A stretch of 64,000 bases of DNA from Phycisphaerae bacterium (GTDB taxonomy: Bacteria; Planctomycetota; Phycisphaerae; Phycisphaerales; SM1A02): positions 1 through 64,000 of the forward strand of contig JAEUIU010000071.1 of NCBI GenBank assembly GCA_016795065.1. Reading direction: 5' to 3'. This document shows positions 34,719 through 43,356 of the stretch, piece by piece (the stretch's first letter is position 1; each line of letters opens with the position of its first letter). The notes under the pieces are model-generated. The model did no database searches, had not been told where the DNA came from, and was given only the letters and a program-made list of their open reading frames with translations. The translations under genes were made by a program, and so were the position numbers.

Positions 34719-35729
34719 TTACGGACACTCGCCCCAGGCACCAAGCATGATCGCCAAGTCGGCGCCGTTGATCACGCCGATCCCGTCGAGGTCGTCGTCG
34801 GATACTTCGCCCCAATCACCCAGCAGAATGGCCAGGTCGGCGCCGTTCACCCAGCCATCGTCGTTCAAGTCGGCATTGCACTCATCGCTCGGTTCGGTGC
34901 CAGGGTCGCCGACGCCAGTACGAAGGTTTGCGAGGAACACCGCGCTGTCGAGAATGTGGTCGTTCACGTCACCGACCTCGAACCAGAGCGTGTGCGGCCC
35001 GGCAGGCAGCTCTTCGGTCGTGGTGGTGAGGTGGTGGATCACGCCGTGCGGATTCGAGAAGGCCGTGTTCTTGTCCTCGGTCGTCTCGAGACCGGCGAAC
35101 GAGCTGCCGACCTGGATCGGGGCGCCGCTGGCGTCAAAGCAGATCTGGGCGCCCGGGTCGAGCTCGTCAAGGAAGACGGCGAAGGCATCGGTGAACTGGT
35201 TGGTCCAGTAGGGGAACTCAACGGAGCCGAAAATGAAGTCGAACTGGACCTGCGAGTCCTCGTCGAGCGTGAAATCGACGCGGATCGCCGCGACGTCAAA
35301 GCTCGCGTAGAAGTTCTCGATCTCGTCGAGTCCGTGTTCGTCGAATTCCGGCGTCCCGCCGTTGCCGACGAAGGTCATCTGGCTGTTCACCTGGGCCGGC
35401 GGCGAGGCAGGGTTATAGCCGGGGAGCGAGGCGCCTGGGATCGGAGCGAGGTTGTTCACCTTGCCGCTGGACAGCACGATGCCGTTGGCGATCGTGACCG
35501 GGGCAAGGTCGAAGTTGGAGTAGGTGCCAAACTGGCCTGAAACACCCTTGTGGATCGTGATCGAGTCGATCTCGATGCCTTGAGCGTTGGGCGAGAGCAA
35601 GGCGCTGCCGAGGGTCCTCCCGTTCATGGTGGGAACGGTGATGACGGAGGCGGAAGCGAAGGTGCCGAAGGCGACGAGAGCGACAAAGGATGGTGCAAGG
35701 GAGATGGTGCGAAGCGGGGAAGACAACAT
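34719..35729 (-). CDS. Secreted choice-of-anchor L protein with dockerin-like pair
   Basis: A 336-residue exported protein. The signal peptide (L-A-P-S-F-V-A-L-V-A-F-G-T-F-A-S-A-S) is followed by a choice-of-anchor L type domain: G-I-V-L-S-S-G-K-V, F-D-F-I-F-G-S-V-E-F-P-Y and D-A-F-A-V-F-L-D. The C-terminus carries two dockerin-like repeats ending L-L-G-D-W-G and M-L-G-A-W-G-E-C-P. Start ATG 35729 gives the signal peptide; the frame continues to 35789 without need. It shares a terminator with the gene at 33720. Confidence 0.88.
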   Translation of the reverse strand: MLSSPLRTISLAPSFVALVAFGTFASASVITVPTMNGRTLGSALLSPNAQGIEIDSITIHKGVSGQFGTYSNFDLAPVTIANGIVLSSGKVNNLAPIPGASLPGYNPASPPAQVNSQMTFVGNGGTPEFDEHGLDEIENFYASFDVAAIRVDFTLDEDSQVQFDFIFGSVEFPYWTNQFTDAFAVFLDELDPGAQICFDASGAPIQVGSSFAGLETTEDKNTAFSNPHGVIHHLTTTTEELPAGPHTLWFEVGDVNDHILDSAVFLANLRTGVGDPGTEPSDECNADLNDDGWVNGADLAILLGDWGEVSDDDLDGIGVINGADLAIMLGAWGECP

Positions 35730-36049
35730 GGGCGATTCTCGCTTGGAGCGGCGCGGGGCACACTCCGAATTGACCGGGCGACGCCGCATTAGGTCCCTCG
35801 AGGCGCCGGCCTGATGCGGAAAAGACGTAAGACGGGTGCGAGGTCGCGCTGAGCGCTCCTACTCGACTCGATGTCGGCCTTCATGGGCGGCCGGGCAGGT
35901 GGTCGGCCGCGGTGCAGCCCTCGGAGAAGTTCCCAGAAGAGAATTTAGGGGATCGGCACCCCGCGAACGCTTTTGGGGTGATGGACTGCGCCCATTCCGT
36001 CCGGGAAGGTCTCGGCAAGTTGGCGTAGGCCGTCGCGAGGAGACCATAC

Positions 36050-36397
36050 ATGCGGTCAATTTCTACCGGCACAAGGGCCGGTCTTGTCGCTCTCGCGGTG
36101 CTCGGAGCTGCGGTCGCGGTCGGAGCCTCCGCAGCCGTTCCGTCACGCCCGGCGACCCCGTCGGAAAGTGCTGAGTTGTCAACGGTCACTATCCAACCCG
36201 TGGCGGCCAGCTACTCGCACTTCGAAGTTGTTCAAGTCCGGAGCGCGGACCTCGACCGCGACGGTCAGGTCGGCGCCTCGGATCGGGATCGTCTCCTCGG
36301 CGCGTGGGGGACATCTTCACCCGCCGCCGACCTCAACGGTGATGGTCTCGTTGACGACATCGACCTTGCCCTCTTGCTGGGAGCGTGGAACCAATGA
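36050..36397 (+). CDS. Small secreted protein, little more than a signal peptide and dockerin-like pair
   Basis: A 115-residue exported protein. The signal peptide (L-V-A-L-A-V-L-G-A-A-V-A-V-G-A-S-A-A) leads to about 30 residues of spacer and then two dockerin-like repeats (D-L-D-R-D-G-Q-V-G and D-L-N-G-D-G-L-V-D ... L-L-L-G-A-W-N). AGGAG lies a good distance before ATG 36050. It has no other domain, so it may be a free dockerin or an adaptor. Its stop overlaps the next start (ATGA), so the pair is coupled. Confidence 0.8.
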   Translation: MRSISTGTRAGLVALAVLGAAVAVGASAAVPSRPATPSESAELSTVTIQPVAASYSHFEVVQVRSADLDRDGQVGASDRDRLLGAWGTSSPAADLNGDGLVDDIDLALLLGAWNQ

Positions 36398-36732
36398 GCC
36401 ACTCACTTTCGATCATCAAACGCTGCGCCACGTTGCTCTTGGGAGGGAGCTTGCTGAGCAGCGCGTCGCCGGCTTGGGCCGGCTTCGAGAGCGTGTCAGC
36501 AGACGTGACCTTTGTCACGCACAATGGCAGCCCACATGCGCTGGTCGAGGTTTACACCGTGTTCAGCCAGCCAACCGACACGCTCTTGTCGGTGTACGAC
36601 TGGCAAGGGCCGATTCTGCCCCGCAATCCCGCCTATGTCGGCGTTATGCGCCGGTTTGAGAAGCTCCACGACGAAGTCAATCGTCGCGAGCAGCGAGCGC
36701 GAGAGGATCCCGCGCTGTCAACTTCAAGGTAG
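36394..36732 (+). CDS. Short exported protein, possibly truncated
   Basis: A 112-residue protein coupled to the dockerin gene by a 4-base ATGA overlap. The signal peptide (C-A-T-L-L-L-G-G-S-L-L-S-S-A-S-P-A-W-A) is clear. The next block (V-T-F-V-T-H-N-G-S-P-H-A-L-V-E-V-Y-T) resembles the opening of longer secreted planctomycete proteins, as I recall them. The last 40 residues are charged and unlike the rest, so a frameshift or deletion may have cut it short. Function unknown. Confidence 0.6.
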   Translation: MSHSLSIIKRCATLLLGGSLLSSASPAWAGFESVSADVTFVTHNGSPHALVEVYTVFSQPTDTLLSVYDWQGPILPRNPAYVGVMRRFEKLHDEVNRREQRAREDPALSTSR

Positions 36733-36806
36733 TCGGCGAGCCGTTTCCGACAGGGCGCGGGCAACGAGCCCGTCGGCAGCCCGGAATTGGCCTCCGGTTC
36801 CAATCG

Positions 36807-37844
36807 TCACACCGCTTCGCGGCCGCTGTCGCTCCTGCCGGGGCGGCGGGGCGAGCGGTTGGTCACGTGCCGAAACGCGGTGGAATCGTCGTCCAGCGAT
36901 TCTTCACCGTGGCCGCTGGCGCTCGAGCCATGGCCGTTCCCGTTGGGGAGGTGGCCGGGCAAGCGGGTCGTTGTCCCGCGCAGCGAACCGGAAAGCCGAC
37001 GAAGGAAGCGTGACGGCTTGTCGTCCTGCAGTTGCTGCTGGAGCCGCTTGAGGGCTTCGACCTCGATCTGCCGGACGCGCTCGCGGGTCAGGCCAACTTC
37101 GTGGCCGATCTGCTTCAGCGTCAGCGGCTCTTGGCCTTCGAGTCCGAAGCGCAGACGGAGGACGCGGGCGTCGCGCTCGTCGATGGAGTCGAGAAGCTTG
37201 AGGATGAGCTTGAACTCTTCCTTTCGCTCGACGCTCTCCTCGGGCGCCCGGTGCCGCGTGTCCTCGAACATGTCGTTGAAGTCGAGGGCCTCACCGTCGT
37301 CGCCGGTCGGCGCGTGCGATGGAGCGTGGAATGCCTTCACCGCCCGACGGATGATCTGGAGCTTCTTGATCGGAAGCTTCATCGCCTTCGCGAGCTCGGG
37401 TAGCGACGGCGGTCGGCCGAGCTGTTCCTCGAGCTTGCGGCTGGATTCCTTCCAGCGGGCGATCAGTTCGACCATGTAGGCCGGGATGTGGATCGGCTGG
37501 ACTGCGTTGATGAGCGTTCGCTTGATCGCCTGCTTGATCCACCACGAGGCATAGGTCGAGAAGCGGGCGCCTTGGGCGGGGTCGAAGCCCTCGACCGCCC
37601 GAATAAGCCCGATATTGCCCTCCTCAACCAAGTCGGCCAAGGGCAGTCCGCGGTGGACGTAGTTCTTTGAGATCGAGATCACGAGGCGCAGATTCGCCTT
37701 GATCATCGTCTCCTTTGCGCCATGATCGTTGTCGTTGATGATCGCCCACCCGAGGCGCTTTTCTTCCTCGGCGGAAAGAAGCGGCACCTCGTTGATCTGC
37801 TTCAGGTAGAGCTGAAGATCGGATTGCAACGGGGATCGAGCCAT
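36807..37844 (-). CDS. RpoD/SigA-type sigma factor
   Basis: A 345-residue sigma-70 factor. Region 1.2 is D-L-Q-L-Y-L-K-Q-I-N-E-V-P-L-L, region 2 has N-L-R-L-V-I-S-I-S-K-N-Y and S-T-Y-A-S-W-W-I-K-Q-A-I, and region 4 has L-T-R-E-R-V-R-Q-I-E. About 60 residues of Gly/His/Ser-rich tail follow region 4, which is unusual. It lacks the long N-terminal region 1.1 of large RpoD proteins, so it could be the housekeeping factor of short type or a close alternative. ATG 37844 starts at the conserved region; longer frames read as noise. Confidence 0.9.
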   Translation of the reverse strand: MARSPLQSDLQLYLKQINEVPLLSAEEEKRLGWAIINDNDHGAKETMIKANLRLVISISKNYVHRGLPLADLVEEGNIGLIRAVEGFDPAQGARFSTYASWWIKQAIKRTLINAVQPIHIPAYMVELIARWKESSRKLEEQLGRPPSLPELAKAMKLPIKKLQIIRRAVKAFHAPSHAPTGDDGEALDFNDMFEDTRHRAPEESVERKEEFKLILKLLDSIDERDARVLRLRFGLEGQEPLTLKQIGHEVGLTRERVRQIEVEALKRLQQQLQDDKPSRFLRRLSGSLRGTTTRLPGHLPNGNGHGSSASGHGEESLDDDSTAFRHVTNRSPRRPGRSDSGREAV

Positions 37845-38348
37845 GTACGACCTCGCCCACGACCACAGAAGACGGTCAGGGCTTCGCTTGAGGAGCGGAT
37901 GGTTCGAGAATTGGACACGCGACGCCACCCGTGCAAACGGCATTCGGGCATAGCGCGTCTTCGTTCTCCCCACCATGGGTCGCGTCGGTTGACCGTCGCG
38001 ACGCGTCGCAGCATACCCCTCTAGGCGGGGCTGCGACAACCCAACTCCTCAACCAACTCCAAAGCGGAGCCCTTCCCTCAGAGTCCCCGACGGCTGCCGT
38101 CCGTCCCGGGGGATGCCCTGTTCCAAACGAGTTCCAAGCCTGATCGACCGAGCATAGGCCGGGTCGGTCTCGTGGTCGTCGACACCTTGTCTGTGCCGCT
38201 TGACTCTCTGTACGCGAATCCCGGGCGGCGGACGCGATGATGCCGCCTGAACCGCCGATTCAACAGGGGGGGATTTTTCCGGACAACCGGATGTTGCAGC
38301 TTCGGCAACCTGCCCTCTTGACGGCGTCTTCACCGTACCTTTCCAACC
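37845..38348. other. Gene-free 504 bp between divergent sigma and UVR-motif genes
   Basis: Both flanking genes point outward, so their promoters must lie here. I see TTGACT (about 38199) and TTGACG (about 38318) but no convincing -10 partner at normal spacing, and several short GC palindromes. No coding frame with a start, ribosome site and coding character stands out. Confidence 0.5.
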
Positions 38349-39107
38349 GTGGATCCGAATTCTCAAGCCGATCTCACCGCACTCCTGCGCGCCTGGCCCC
38401 ACGAGCCGGGCCGCGTCAACGTGCGAATCATCGCCGGCGACGACGGGCGACCGAAGATCCAGGTTCGCGTCGAGCTGGGCATCCTTCAGTTCGAGATGAC
38501 CGGACGACCCGACGGCCTGCGCCCCGAGGGGCATGAGTCGGTCCTTGACATGGTCCGCGAACGCGAGCGTCAACAGCGGGTCTCCTCAAGTCCCGAGCGA
38601 TTTGTCCTGTCGACGGACGATTGCGCCGCACTGCGCGAGGAGAGCGTCCAGTACTACCACCGATACGTCGCCCTCTTCGTTCTCGAAGATTTCCAGGGCG
38701 TCGTGCGGGACACGACCCGCAACCTCGAGCTCTTCGCCTTCTGCCATCGCTACGGCGAGTCGCAGCAGGATCGAGAGGTGCTGGAACAGTTCAGGCCCTA
38801 CGTGATCATGATGCGCACCCGCGCTCAGGCGAGCCTCGCGATGCGTGGGGGGCAGACGCGCGTGGCCCTCGCCGCGATCGACACGGGTCTCGATGAGTTG
38901 CGACGGGCCTTCGAGGATCGCGGGCAGGCCGATCGCTTCGAGCAGGCCAGCGAGGTGCAGGTTCTCCATGGACTGCGCGACATGCTCGTCCCGAAGCTGC
39001 CGTCAAGTCAGCGCCTCGAGCTGGAGGAACGCCTCCGGGCGGCGATCACCGCCGAGAACTACGAACTCGCCGCGATCCTGCGCGATGAACTGCGCATGAT
39101 GGAGTGA
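38349..39107 (+). CDS. UVR-motif (UvrB/UvrC-type) protein
   Basis: A 252-residue soluble protein. The C-terminal 35 residues (L-E-E-R-L-R-A-A-I-T-A-E-N-Y-E-L-A-A-I-L) are a UVR motif, a helical hairpin used for protein contacts in UvrB, UvrC and McsA. The middle (residues 85-200) is helical with repeat-like spacing. The start appears to be GTG 38349; no Shine-Dalgarno is evident. No repair or clp genes are adjacent, so the role, whether adaptor or stress regulator, stays open. Confidence 0.8.
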   Translation: MDPNSQADLTALLRAWPHEPGRVNVRIIAGDDGRPKIQVRVELGILQFEMTGRPDGLRPEGHESVLDMVRERERQQRVSSSPERFVLSTDDCAALREESVQYYHRYVALFVLEDFQGVVRDTTRNLELFAFCHRYGESQQDREVLEQFRPYVIMMRTRAQASLAMRGGQTRVALAAIDTGLDELRRAFEDRGQADRFEQASEVQVLHGLRDMLVPKLPSSQRLELEERLRAAITAENYELAAILRDELRMME

Positions 39108-39139
39108 GCCAAGCCGAGAGTTCGCCACGTCCGCCCGCG

Positions 39140-41086
39140 CTACGACTTCGCCGGGAACTTCACGAAGAGGGTGACCTGCTCGCCGTCGCGGAGGACGACC
39201 GCCTGGACCTCGTCGCCCGGCTCATGGGTCCGAAGGAGGCCAACGAACTGTTCGCGGCTGGTGACGGTGGTCTTGTTCCACTTGATGAGCTTGTCGCCAA
39301 GCTTGAACCCCGCGGCCTCGGCGGCGCCGCCCGTGGTGACCTCGGCGATGGAGACGCCTGAGTTGTCCTCGGTGTCAGCGCTGCGGACGCCCAGGCGCAC
39401 GCGCAGCGGCGAGCCGCGCATCGGGCCCATGTTGGTGTCGAACTCGAAACGCTCGGGACGCTGGGCAATCGCGAGGGCAAGGTCGCGGAAGAGCCAGACG
39501 CTCTTGACCGCGCTCTCGCGGTTGATGAGGCCCTGCACGTCGCGCGGCGTGTGATAGTCCTGATGGAAGTCAGCGATGATCCCGAAAAGGGCCGGGATTC
39601 CGGCCTGGAGGAAGCTCGCCTGGTCGCTTCCGCCCATATCCGGCTCCTTGGTCGCGACGACCACGATGCCGTAGTCCTGCTTGGCCTTCTCGTAGATCGG
39701 CGTGACGAACTCATGCAGTCCCTTCGCGCTGCCCGAGCCCGAGACGCTCAGCCGCTCGTTCTTCATTCGCCCGATCATGTCGTAGTTGAACATGATCACG
39801 TGATCGCGAGCCGGAAAGAGCGGGTTGCGGACGTAGTGACGGCTGCCGTTGAGACCGCTCTCCTCGGCGCTGAAGGCGATGAAGAGAATTGACCGCAGGG
39901 GCTGGTCGGCAGGGAGCTTCGCGTATTCCTTGCCCAAGAGATCGGCCAGGAGCATGATGCCGGCCGAGCCCGAGGCGTTGTCGTCGGCGCCGGGATGCAG
40001 TGGCCCCGGTCCGGAACGCGAACCGAAGTCGCCGTAGCCGAGGTGATCGAGGTGGCCACCCATGACGATGATCTCGTCCTTGATCGCTCCGCGACCGGGC
40101 AACAGGCCGACGACGTTCTCGGCCATGAGTTGTGAGCGCTCTTCGGTGGCCGACAGGTGCACCCTCGTCCCTGGCCACGCGATCACGGTGCCCTTCTCGT
40201 CGGCGAGCTTCCGCAGGTCCATGATCGAGCGCTGCCCGTCCTCTGCCGCCTTCACCAAAACATCGGCGGCCTCGGGCGAGACGATGGCGACGGGGACCTT
40301 CGCGAGTCCTGATCCGCTCACTTTGAGGCTCTTGATGCGATCGTCGCTCGCGCCCGGTGTATTCACGAGGATGATGGCAGCAGGGTTGCGCTTCGCGACC
40401 GCGGCGAGCTTGTTCTGGAATCCCGCGGCACCGGACCAGCCACGTTCGGACCAGCGCGATGTGCCCGCCTCTTTCATGGGCTCGAAGCGCAGGAGCAGGG
40501 CCACCTTGCCTTCGAGTGAAGTGCTCTCGTCAAAGCTTGTGTAGTTGCGATCGGGGTTGTCGATGCCGTAGCCGACGAAGACGAGTTCGCCCGTGACGTC
40601 ACTGGCCGGTCCGATCTCGGTCAGCAGCCAATCCTTGTTGAGGGCGAACTCGAGGGCCTTGCCCTTCGCGCTGGCCGTGAGGGTCTGGTTGCTGAACGAT
40701 CGCTTGTCACCGAGCGAGAAGGGTTGGCGATAGGAAGGCGAACCGTCGGCGGCCTTGGCCGGCGCGGCGAGGCCAGCCTTGCGAAAGCCCCATTCGACGT
40801 AGTCCATCGCCTGGGCCATGCCCTTGGTGCCGGGCAGGCGACCGTCCATCCACGGGCTGGCCAAGACCATGAGGTGGTCGTTGAAAGCCTGCACGTCCGC
40901 GTGCGAGGCTTGAAGCAACTCATGAATGCGCTGGGCCGGAACGGGTGCCGGCGGCTCATGAGCAGCGGAAGCGTCTGGCGCTGGAGGCGTCTGCGGGGTT
41001 GATCCCGCCGCGAATGCCCATGGGAGAAGGCTGGCGGATGCGACAGCGGTGAGGACAACGGCACGAAGGAGAGTTCGGTCGGTCAC
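39140..41086 (-). CDS. Exported M28 peptidase with PA insert and C-terminal PDZ domain
   Basis: A 648-residue exported zinc peptidase. A signal peptide (V-V-L-T-A-V-A-S-A-S-L-L-P-W-A-F-A-A) starts at GTG 41086; the open frame upstream has no coding character. A PA-like insert lies at about 130-330. Zinc ligands: G-G-H-L-D-H-L, G-A-D-D-N-A-S-G, S-A-E-E-S-G, N-Y-D-M-I-G and Y-H-T-P-R-D-V. The last 90 residues are a PDZ domain. It probably trims peptides in the periplasm. It is divergent from the membrane-protein gene at 41166. Confidence 0.92.
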   Translation of the reverse strand: MTDRTLLRAVVLTAVASASLLPWAFAAGSTPQTPPAPDASAAHEPPAPVPAQRIHELLQASHADVQAFNDHLMVLASPWMDGRLPGTKGMAQAMDYVEWGFRKAGLAAPAKAADGSPSYRQPFSLGDKRSFSNQTLTASAKGKALEFALNKDWLLTEIGPASDVTGELVFVGYGIDNPDRNYTSFDESTSLEGKVALLLRFEPMKEAGTSRWSERGWSGAAGFQNKLAAVAKRNPAAIILVNTPGASDDRIKSLKVSGSGLAKVPVAIVSPEAADVLVKAAEDGQRSIMDLRKLADEKGTVIAWPGTRVHLSATEERSQLMAENVVGLLPGRGAIKDEIIVMGGHLDHLGYGDFGSRSGPGPLHPGADDNASGSAGIMLLADLLGKEYAKLPADQPLRSILFIAFSAEESGLNGSRHYVRNPLFPARDHVIMFNYDMIGRMKNERLSVSGSGSAKGLHEFVTPIYEKAKQDYGIVVVATKEPDMGGSDQASFLQAGIPALFGIIADFHQDYHTPRDVQGLINRESAVKSVWLFRDLALAIAQRPERFEFDTNMGPMRGSPLRVRLGVRSADTEDNSGVSIAEVTTGGAAEAAGFKLGDKLIKWNKTTVTSREQFVGLLRTHEPGDEVQAVVLRDGEQVTLFVKFPAKS

Positions 41087-41165
41087 GCAAGCCCCGTGGG
41101 TTGAGTTGGATCGGAATCGCTGCGGTGGTCGTCGTCGTGCGAAGCCGCAGCCGCCTCCGCAACGC

Positions 41166-42572
41166 ATGTTCTACCTTCGCGTAGGCTTTGCCGCTGCGAT
41201 GTTCCTTCGATGGATCGCAACTCTGTTCGTTTCCTCGCTGCCTGCGGCGGCCGGCCTTGCCATGGCAGCGGCGGGTGCAGCGGGGGAAACGGGGCGTCAT
41301 CCCCAAGACGGTCAGCACGTCGACCTTCGATTCGAGCTTCGGTCCGACGCGTTGGTCGCGGACATCTCGATGAACCTCGTCTTCCTCGACGAAGTGTTGC
41401 CACCGCATCGTGAACAGCCCGACCGCATCGAATTGAGCGAGCTGAGGGCCGTCGAAGGCGAGCTGACCGCCCGCATGGCGGACCTCTGCGTGATCACCGT
41501 CGACGGGCGGCGGATCGCCCCGCGCATCGAAGGGTTGGCGATGAACGATCCGGACGAGTCACTCCTGCCGCTCTTCCCGATCTCGGGGATGCGTGGCCTT
41601 CGAAAGGTCCGGTTCGACCTCGTTCATCCGCTTGATTCCCCACTCGGCGAGCCATCGACGATCTCGTTCGTCTGGCATGCCTATCCGCTCGACCTGTTGG
41701 CGATAGTGGAGCCCAAGCCCAGGCTGGTCATCGCTGCCGAGCTGGTGGCCCAAGGTGTGCGGAGCCAAATGGCCTTCAGCGAGGCCGAGCCGGAGTATCT
41801 CTGGCACGCCCTCCGAGGAGGTCTCGACGCACGCCTGACCACGGTGCCGAAGCCGGCCGCGCCCCGCGGTCGGACGACCCTGGTTCTAGGGGGCGCCTGC
41901 GCGGCATTCGGAATCGTCAGCGTTCTGGTGGCAGCGTGGCGTCGCCAACGAGGTCCCGCATTCCTCGGCGGCGCTCTCGTTCTCATCGGGGGATTCCTGA
42001 TGATCAGGCCGCCCAACGCGACAGCGGAGCTTCCCGATGCGGCGCAGGCGAAGGTGATCTTCGATGCGATCCACGCGAACCTCTATCGCGCGTTTGATTT
42101 CGCGGAGGAGTCCGCCATCTACGACGCGCTGGAGCGAAGCGTGGACGGTCCGCTCCTGGAGGATCTCTTCCTCACCATTCACCGCAGTCTGGTGATGCAG
42201 GAGGAAGGCGGGGCGGTGAGCCGCGTGCGTGAGGTGCGTCGCGACGAGGTGAAAATCGAGTCCATCGGCGTCGTGCCTCCATCGGTCGGTCATGGCGCGG
42301 CGGACAGCTCGCCGCTCGAAATGGGGGCCGGCGCGGCCAGCGAACTAGCCAGCTTCATCGCCGATTGCCGCTTCCAGGTCGACGGGCGGGTGACCCATTG
42401 GGGGCACTCCCACGATCGCACGTACGAGTACCAGGCCCGCTATCGCGTGGTCGCCCGTCCGCAGGGCTGGCGCATCGCCGAGGTCGAAGTGATCTCGCAG
42501 TCGCGTGTGGATAGTCCCGTTCCGCCGAGTGAGCAGAAACCGTCGCCTGCGGATGGTCTGCTTGACTTGTGA
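41166..42572 (+). CDS. Exported/membrane protein of unknown function
   Basis: A 468-residue protein with an N-terminal signal segment (residues 12-37 if the start is ATG 41166; ATG 41199 would suit it better), a beta-rich outer domain of about 210 residues, two membrane helices (L-V-L-G-G-A-C-A-A-F-G-I-V-S-V-L-V-A and F-L-G-G-A-L-V-L-I-G-G-F-L) and a C-terminal domain of about 175 residues. No family recognised. The two soluble domains on opposite sides of a hairpin suggest a sensor or anchor. A strong inverted repeat follows at 42626-42668. Confidence 0.78.
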   Translation: MFYLRVGFAAAMFLRWIATLFVSSLPAAAGLAMAAAGAAGETGRHPQDGQHVDLRFELRSDALVADISMNLVFLDEVLPPHREQPDRIELSELRAVEGELTARMADLCVITVDGRRIAPRIEGLAMNDPDESLLPLFPISGMRGLRKVRFDLVHPLDSPLGEPSTISFVWHAYPLDLLAIVEPKPRLVIAAELVAQGVRSQMAFSEAEPEYLWHALRGGLDARLTTVPKPAAPRGRTTLVLGGACAAFGIVSVLVAAWRRQRGPAFLGGALVLIGGFLMIRPPNATAELPDAAQAKVIFDAIHANLYRAFDFAEESAIYDALERSVDGPLLEDLFLTIHRSLVMQEEGGAVSRVREVRRDEVKIESIGVVPPSVGHGAADSSPLEMGAGAASELASFIADCRFQVDGRVTHWGHSHDRTYEYQARYRVVARPQGWRIAEVEVISQSRVDSPVPPSEQKPSPADGLLDL

Positions 42573-42625
42573 TTGATCACCGCTCTGACCGTGGCTACCA
42601 GAACGCCTCTGGTGCGGCCAAAAAC

Positions 42626-42668
42626 GCCACACCCCCAAAGCGCCGGTAGGCGGGTGGGGGTGTGGCGG
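42626..42668 (-). terminator. Hairpin with perfect 12-bp stem, T-run on the minus side
   Basis: Bases 42626-42637 pair perfectly with 42657-42668. On the minus strand the stem is followed by TTTTTGG (42625-42619); on the plus strand no T-run follows. It could stop transcripts coming from the right, or fold at the end of the plus gene ending at 42572. No minus-strand gene is supported upstream of it. Confidence 0.6.
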
Positions 42669-42881
42669 CAAGGAGAGACGTGATGCGGTGGGAAGGGGGC
42701 TGGTCGGGAGACCGGAGCTGTTGAACAGCTTTCGATCAAGAGTACGAACCCCATCCCGTCCGTGTTCCCGAAACGCACACCCCGGGGGGAAGATTGCCCA
42801 GAAGTCACCAACCCCTTCCGATCGCCGTCCGGAGCATCGCGAGACCTCGGTTCTGCACGGTCCTGTGAGAAGGGACGCGAG

Positions 42882-42908
42882 CCCACGTCGACTGCCCCAC
42901 GTCGACTG
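42882..42908. repeat. Tandem 13-bp direct repeat upstream of a putative RNA promoter
   Basis: The 13-mer cccacgtcgactg occurs at 42882-42894 and 42896-42908, one base apart. The repeat contains the palindrome gtcgac. It sits about 45 bp before a TTGACG box, a place where an activator could bind; that role is inference. Confidence 0.55.
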
Positions 42909-42952
42909 GTACGTGAAACATATGAATCATGGGGGGTTTGGCAGGATTGGTG

Positions 42953-42981
42953 TTGACGCCTGACCGAGCCCGTGTGACATT
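42953..42981 (+). promoter_or_regulatory. Candidate promoter of an unannotated RNA
   Basis: TTGACG at 42953-42958, 17 bp spacer, then GACATT at 42976-42981. The -35 box is identical to that of the fMet tRNA promoter; the -10 box is weak (three of six). A start near 42988 is expected. Confidence 0.5.
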
Positions 42982-42987
42982 CATGAA

Positions 42988-43131
42988 CGAGGCGGTTCTC
43001 TGCCGGGACCGTATCGTGGGGGCGAGCACTGAAGGTTTGATGGCCGTCGCATGACGTGCCGCACCTTGAGTGCCACAGCCTGTGGGGGGACCGGGTGCGG
43101 CTGCAAGGAGTCCGCACCCGGTGCCTTTTTT
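42988..43131 (+). ncRNA. Candidate structured non-coding RNA of about 144 nt
   Basis: Between a promoter-like sequence and a strong terminator, several helices can form in order: 42993-42998 with 43006-43011 (6 bp); 43026-43036 with 43063-43073 (11 positions, one G-G mismatch), enclosing a perfect CGTC-GCAT-GACG hairpin at 43045-43056; 43073-43077 with 43081-43085; then the terminator stem. No plausible protein is encoded. I could not match it to 6S, SRP, RNase P or a riboswitch family that I know. Length, borders and expression are inference. Confidence 0.55.
43090..43131 (+). terminator. Strong rho-independent terminator
   Basis: Perfect 11-bp stem (43090-43100 with 43112-43122), 11-base loop, then a run of six T (43126-43131). 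No protein gene precedes it on this strand for over 500 bp, so it probably ends the RNA at 42988-43131. Confidence 0.85.
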
Positions 43132-43281
43132 GGTGTGACCGGAGGTTGCTCCGGGCCAAGAGGCTGGCTGCCACGGGGCCTCCTTTTTCGGACCACATTG
43201 GGCTGTCGCTTCCGCTCGCCAATCGCTGGAGCGTTTGCTACCCTACGGAACTCGCGACCCGTTCGCGTTCACTTCCCAGTG

Positions 43282-43356
43282 GGCCCTATCGTCTAGCCCG
43301 GTCTAGGACACCTCCCTTTCACGGAGGTAACAGGGGTTCGAATCCCCTTAGGGTCA
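43282..43356 (+). tRNA. tRNA-Glu (anticodon UUC)
   Basis: A 75-nt cloverleaf. Acceptor GGCCCTA pairs with TAGGGTC, with A as the discriminator base. The anticodon arm CCTCC-CTTTCAC-GGAGG shows the anticodon TTC, and the T-arm has GGTTCGAATCC. No CCA is encoded. The similarity to bacterial tRNA-Glu is strong. Confidence 0.95.

Noticed and set aside
42988..43131. SRP, 6S, RNase P or riboswitch identity for the RNA candidate
   Set aside because: No conserved core of these families could be found by eye (for example no SRP GGAAGGAAGCAG-type motif).
42440..43222. 260-codon minus-strand frame in the gene-poor stretch
   Set aside because: Overlaps the end of the gene at 41166, crosses a strong plus-strand terminator, and has no domain, coding character or ribosome site.
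43051..43296. Small Cys-rich plus frame over the RNA candidate
   Set aside because: It runs through the terminator and into the tRNA-Glu gene; no ribosome site.
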